From: Limibacter armeniacum
GTDB lineage: Bacteria; Bacteroidota; Bacteroidia; Cytophagales; Flammeovirgaceae
Assembly (NCBI RefSeq): GCF_036880985.1
Contig: NZ_JBAJNO010000009.1
Location: 1,116,001 to 1,180,000 of the forward strand
DNA: 64,000 bases
Direction of reading: 5' to 3'
Of the stretch, positions 63,033 to 64,000 are shown piece after piece. How positions within the stretch are numbered: position 1 is the stretch's first letter; the number at the start of each line of letters is the position of its first letter. The notes under the pieces are model-generated. The model made no database searches, was not told where the DNA came from, and saw only the letters and a program-made list of their open reading frames with translations. The translations under genes and the position numbers were made by a program.

Positions 63033-63068
63033 CTTAAATGTTCTTTACTTTTTATTATGGTCTTACAT

Positions 63069-63482
63069 TTACATTTCAAGTCCCGTTATATTTTGTTGGG
63101 TCAAAGGCTTGTTAATATACTTTTTCACATAACTGTAATTTTTTGATCGATTAATATCCTGTGGGTTAACAGAAGAGGTCAACATTACAATTTTACAGCG
63201 CTTTTTGATTTTGTCACTTAGTTTGTCAAACAGGTCCAAAAACTGGAATCCATCCATAAGTGGCATATCTATATCCAAGAAGATGACATCAGGTAGTATT
63301 TTATCAGCAAAATCCGAAAGCTTTTCCATGTTCTTCAGAAATTCAATCGCACTTTTAGCACCAGAGTGGATATAGATATTCTCGCTGATATTTGAAGCCT
63401 CGATCATCTTGTGATTAATCAAGTTGTCAATTTCATTGTCATCGATCAGCATTACAGCAAAATACTTCTTTTGATCAGCCAT
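63069..63482 (-). CDS. Single-domain response regulator (CheY-like receiver)
   Basis: This 137-residue protein is a receiver domain only. Acidic Asp14/Asp15 start the fold, the phospho-acceptor is Asp70 in IFLDIDMPLMDGF, the conserved Ser/Thr lies in VMLTSS and the Lys in INKPL (about Lys125). There is no output domain, so it acts through protein partners, as in phosphorelays or CheY-type control. The gene is alone and has its own terminator; the cognate histidine kinase is not in the window. Confidence 0.93.
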   Translation of the reverse strand: MADQKKYFAVMLIDDNEIDNLINHKMIEASNISENIYIHSGAKSAIEFLKNMEKLSDFADKILPDVIFLDIDMPLMDGFQFLDLFDKLSDKIKKRCKIVMLTSSVNPQDINRSKNYSYVKKYINKPLTQQNITGLEM

Positions 63483-63880
63483 GCGAATAGGTTTTTTGTT
63501 TTGTCATAGGGTCCTTGAGCTGAATTTTCAAAAAAATGGTCACTGTTGCAAGTCTTTAATTAGGTCCTTTTAAAAACTATTCAGTATTGCACTTAATTCA
63601 GCTTTAACACATTCGTTATGCATTTTACAGATAGGAAGTTCGATATATCATTGAACATTTCAAATATCAAAAGCCGGAAGCTATTACATGTGTAAGCTTC
63701 CGGCTTTTGGATTAACATACATTCGTCACAAAGGTATTTTTTATCAGCCACAGCAACATTTATAGTGTTATCAACGTAAAAACGCTCCATGACATTAAGA
63801 GACTTGTTGACCTTCACCCTTAAGTTCCCTTTGCCACCAACATATTAGTGAATTTCACCTTAGAAAGGTACATGAGAAAC
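63483..63880. other. Intergenic region with a terminator, before the ALDH tail
   Basis: About 400 bp. The minus-strand frame at 63593-63817 runs through the terminator at 63669-63708 and has no recognisable features, so I do not call it a gene. The response-regulator promoter should lie near 63490-63560. Confidence 0.45.
63669..63708 (-). terminator. Intrinsic terminator downstream of the ALDH7-family gene
   Basis: On the minus strand AAAAGCCGGAAGCT pairs perfectly with AGCTTCCGGCTTTT over 14 bp with a 12-nt loop. It lies about 170 bp past the dehydrogenase stop codon. Confidence 0.8.
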
Positions 63881-64000
63881 TTAGATATCAAACTCAATTC
63901 CCTGTGCAAGCGGTAAATCTGCACTATAATTTATTGTATTGGTCTGTCTTCTCATGTAAGCTTTCCATGCATCTGAACCAGACTCACGTCCACCTCCAGT
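63881..64000 (-). CDS. C-terminal 39 residues of an aldehyde dehydrogenase (ALDH7/antiquitin-like), cut by window end
   Basis: The minus strand carries an open frame that enters from the right edge of the window and ends at a TAA at 63881. Its translation contains [17 protein letters not shown] and [17 protein letters not shown], the C-terminus of the ALDH7 (antiquitin, alpha-aminoadipic-semialdehyde dehydrogenase) family. NAD(P)-dependent aldehyde oxidation is implied. The rest of the gene is outside the window, so the catalytic Cys/Glu cannot be checked. Confidence 0.9.
   Translation of the reverse strand, partial: TGGGRESGSDAWKAYMRRQTNTINYSADLPLAQGIEFDI

Noticed and set aside
63593-63817. 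74-residue frame beyond the response regulator
   Set aside because: It runs across the 14-bp terminator hairpin at 63669-63708 and has no recognisable features.

Overview
The window looks like chromosomal sequence from a member of the Bacteroidota, most likely a Cytophagales/Flammeovirgaceae-type bacterium. The reasons are: a PorT-family barrel, a long (630-residue) amidophosphoribosyltransferase, a GH92 lipoprotein, lipoproteins with a short N-terminal signal, mostly absent Shine-Dalgarno sequences, and promoters that fit the Bacteroidota pattern TTTG-N18-20-TAnnTTTG. Base composition and gene spacing look even throughout. I see no insertion sequence, prophage, CRISPR array, plasmid gene or integrase, so this is a housekeeping and envelope region rather than a mobile island.

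Layout. 1-8 kb: GH92 glycosidase, a YeiH-type transporter with its LysR regulator and two operator-like palindromes, a tRNA-binding (CsaA-like) protein, an aldo/keto reductase, an M20 amidohydrolase and a small membrane protein. 8-17 kb: FUSC membrane protein, metallo-beta-lactamase-fold hydrolase plus DJ-1/PfpI protein, a cobalamin riboswitch controlling metE, a hotdog thioesterase, a Na+/Ca2+ antiporter, upp and a DUF3332-like lipoprotein. 17-26 kb: a secreted repeat protein, a LytS/LytR-type two-component pair, a lipoprotein and PorT-barrel pair, a TraB/GumN fusion protein and a small lipoprotein. 26-33 kb: the 2-oxoglutarate dehydrogenase genes odhA - GNAT - odhB, with lpdA behind a terminator. 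33-41 kb: thioredoxin, YtxH-like protein, a sigma-factor-like protein, two glycosyltransferases, a free-standing B3/4 domain, a membrane protein and purF. 41-48 kb: a tripartite RND efflux system (adaptor, permease, TolC). 48-52 kb: a GH37 trehalase homologue, macrodomain protein, TatD, TcdA and an M23 endopeptidase. 52-64 kb: trxB, HtrA, a MutA-like protein, a DeoC-like protein, pdxJ, YqeY, CvpA, PabA/TrpG, tRNA-Ala(GGC), two uncharacterised proteins, a response regulator and the tail of an ALDH7-family dehydrogenase.

How genes work together. OdhA, OdhB and Lpd form one mitochondrial-type complex of the TCA cycle; a GNAT acetyltransferase sits inside the operon. TrxB and the Trx-like protein form a thiol redox couple, though they are 19 kb apart. 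The RND adaptor, permease and TolC form one efflux pump, with a perfect terminator palindrome before tolC. The LytS-like kinase and LytTR regulator follow a secreted repeat protein.

Most notable: three enzyme-family proteins have damaged active sites by residue comparison with well-known family members. The GH37 protein has Ala where the catalytic Asp should be and Asp where the catalytic Glu should be. The DeoC-like protein has Ser at the Schiff-base lysine position. Its neighbour is a short, degenerate methylmalonyl-CoA mutase small-subunit homologue. The DeoC-like and MutA-like genes are adjacent, so they may form a repurposed pair. I did not recognise a complete undescribed system such as a defence island.
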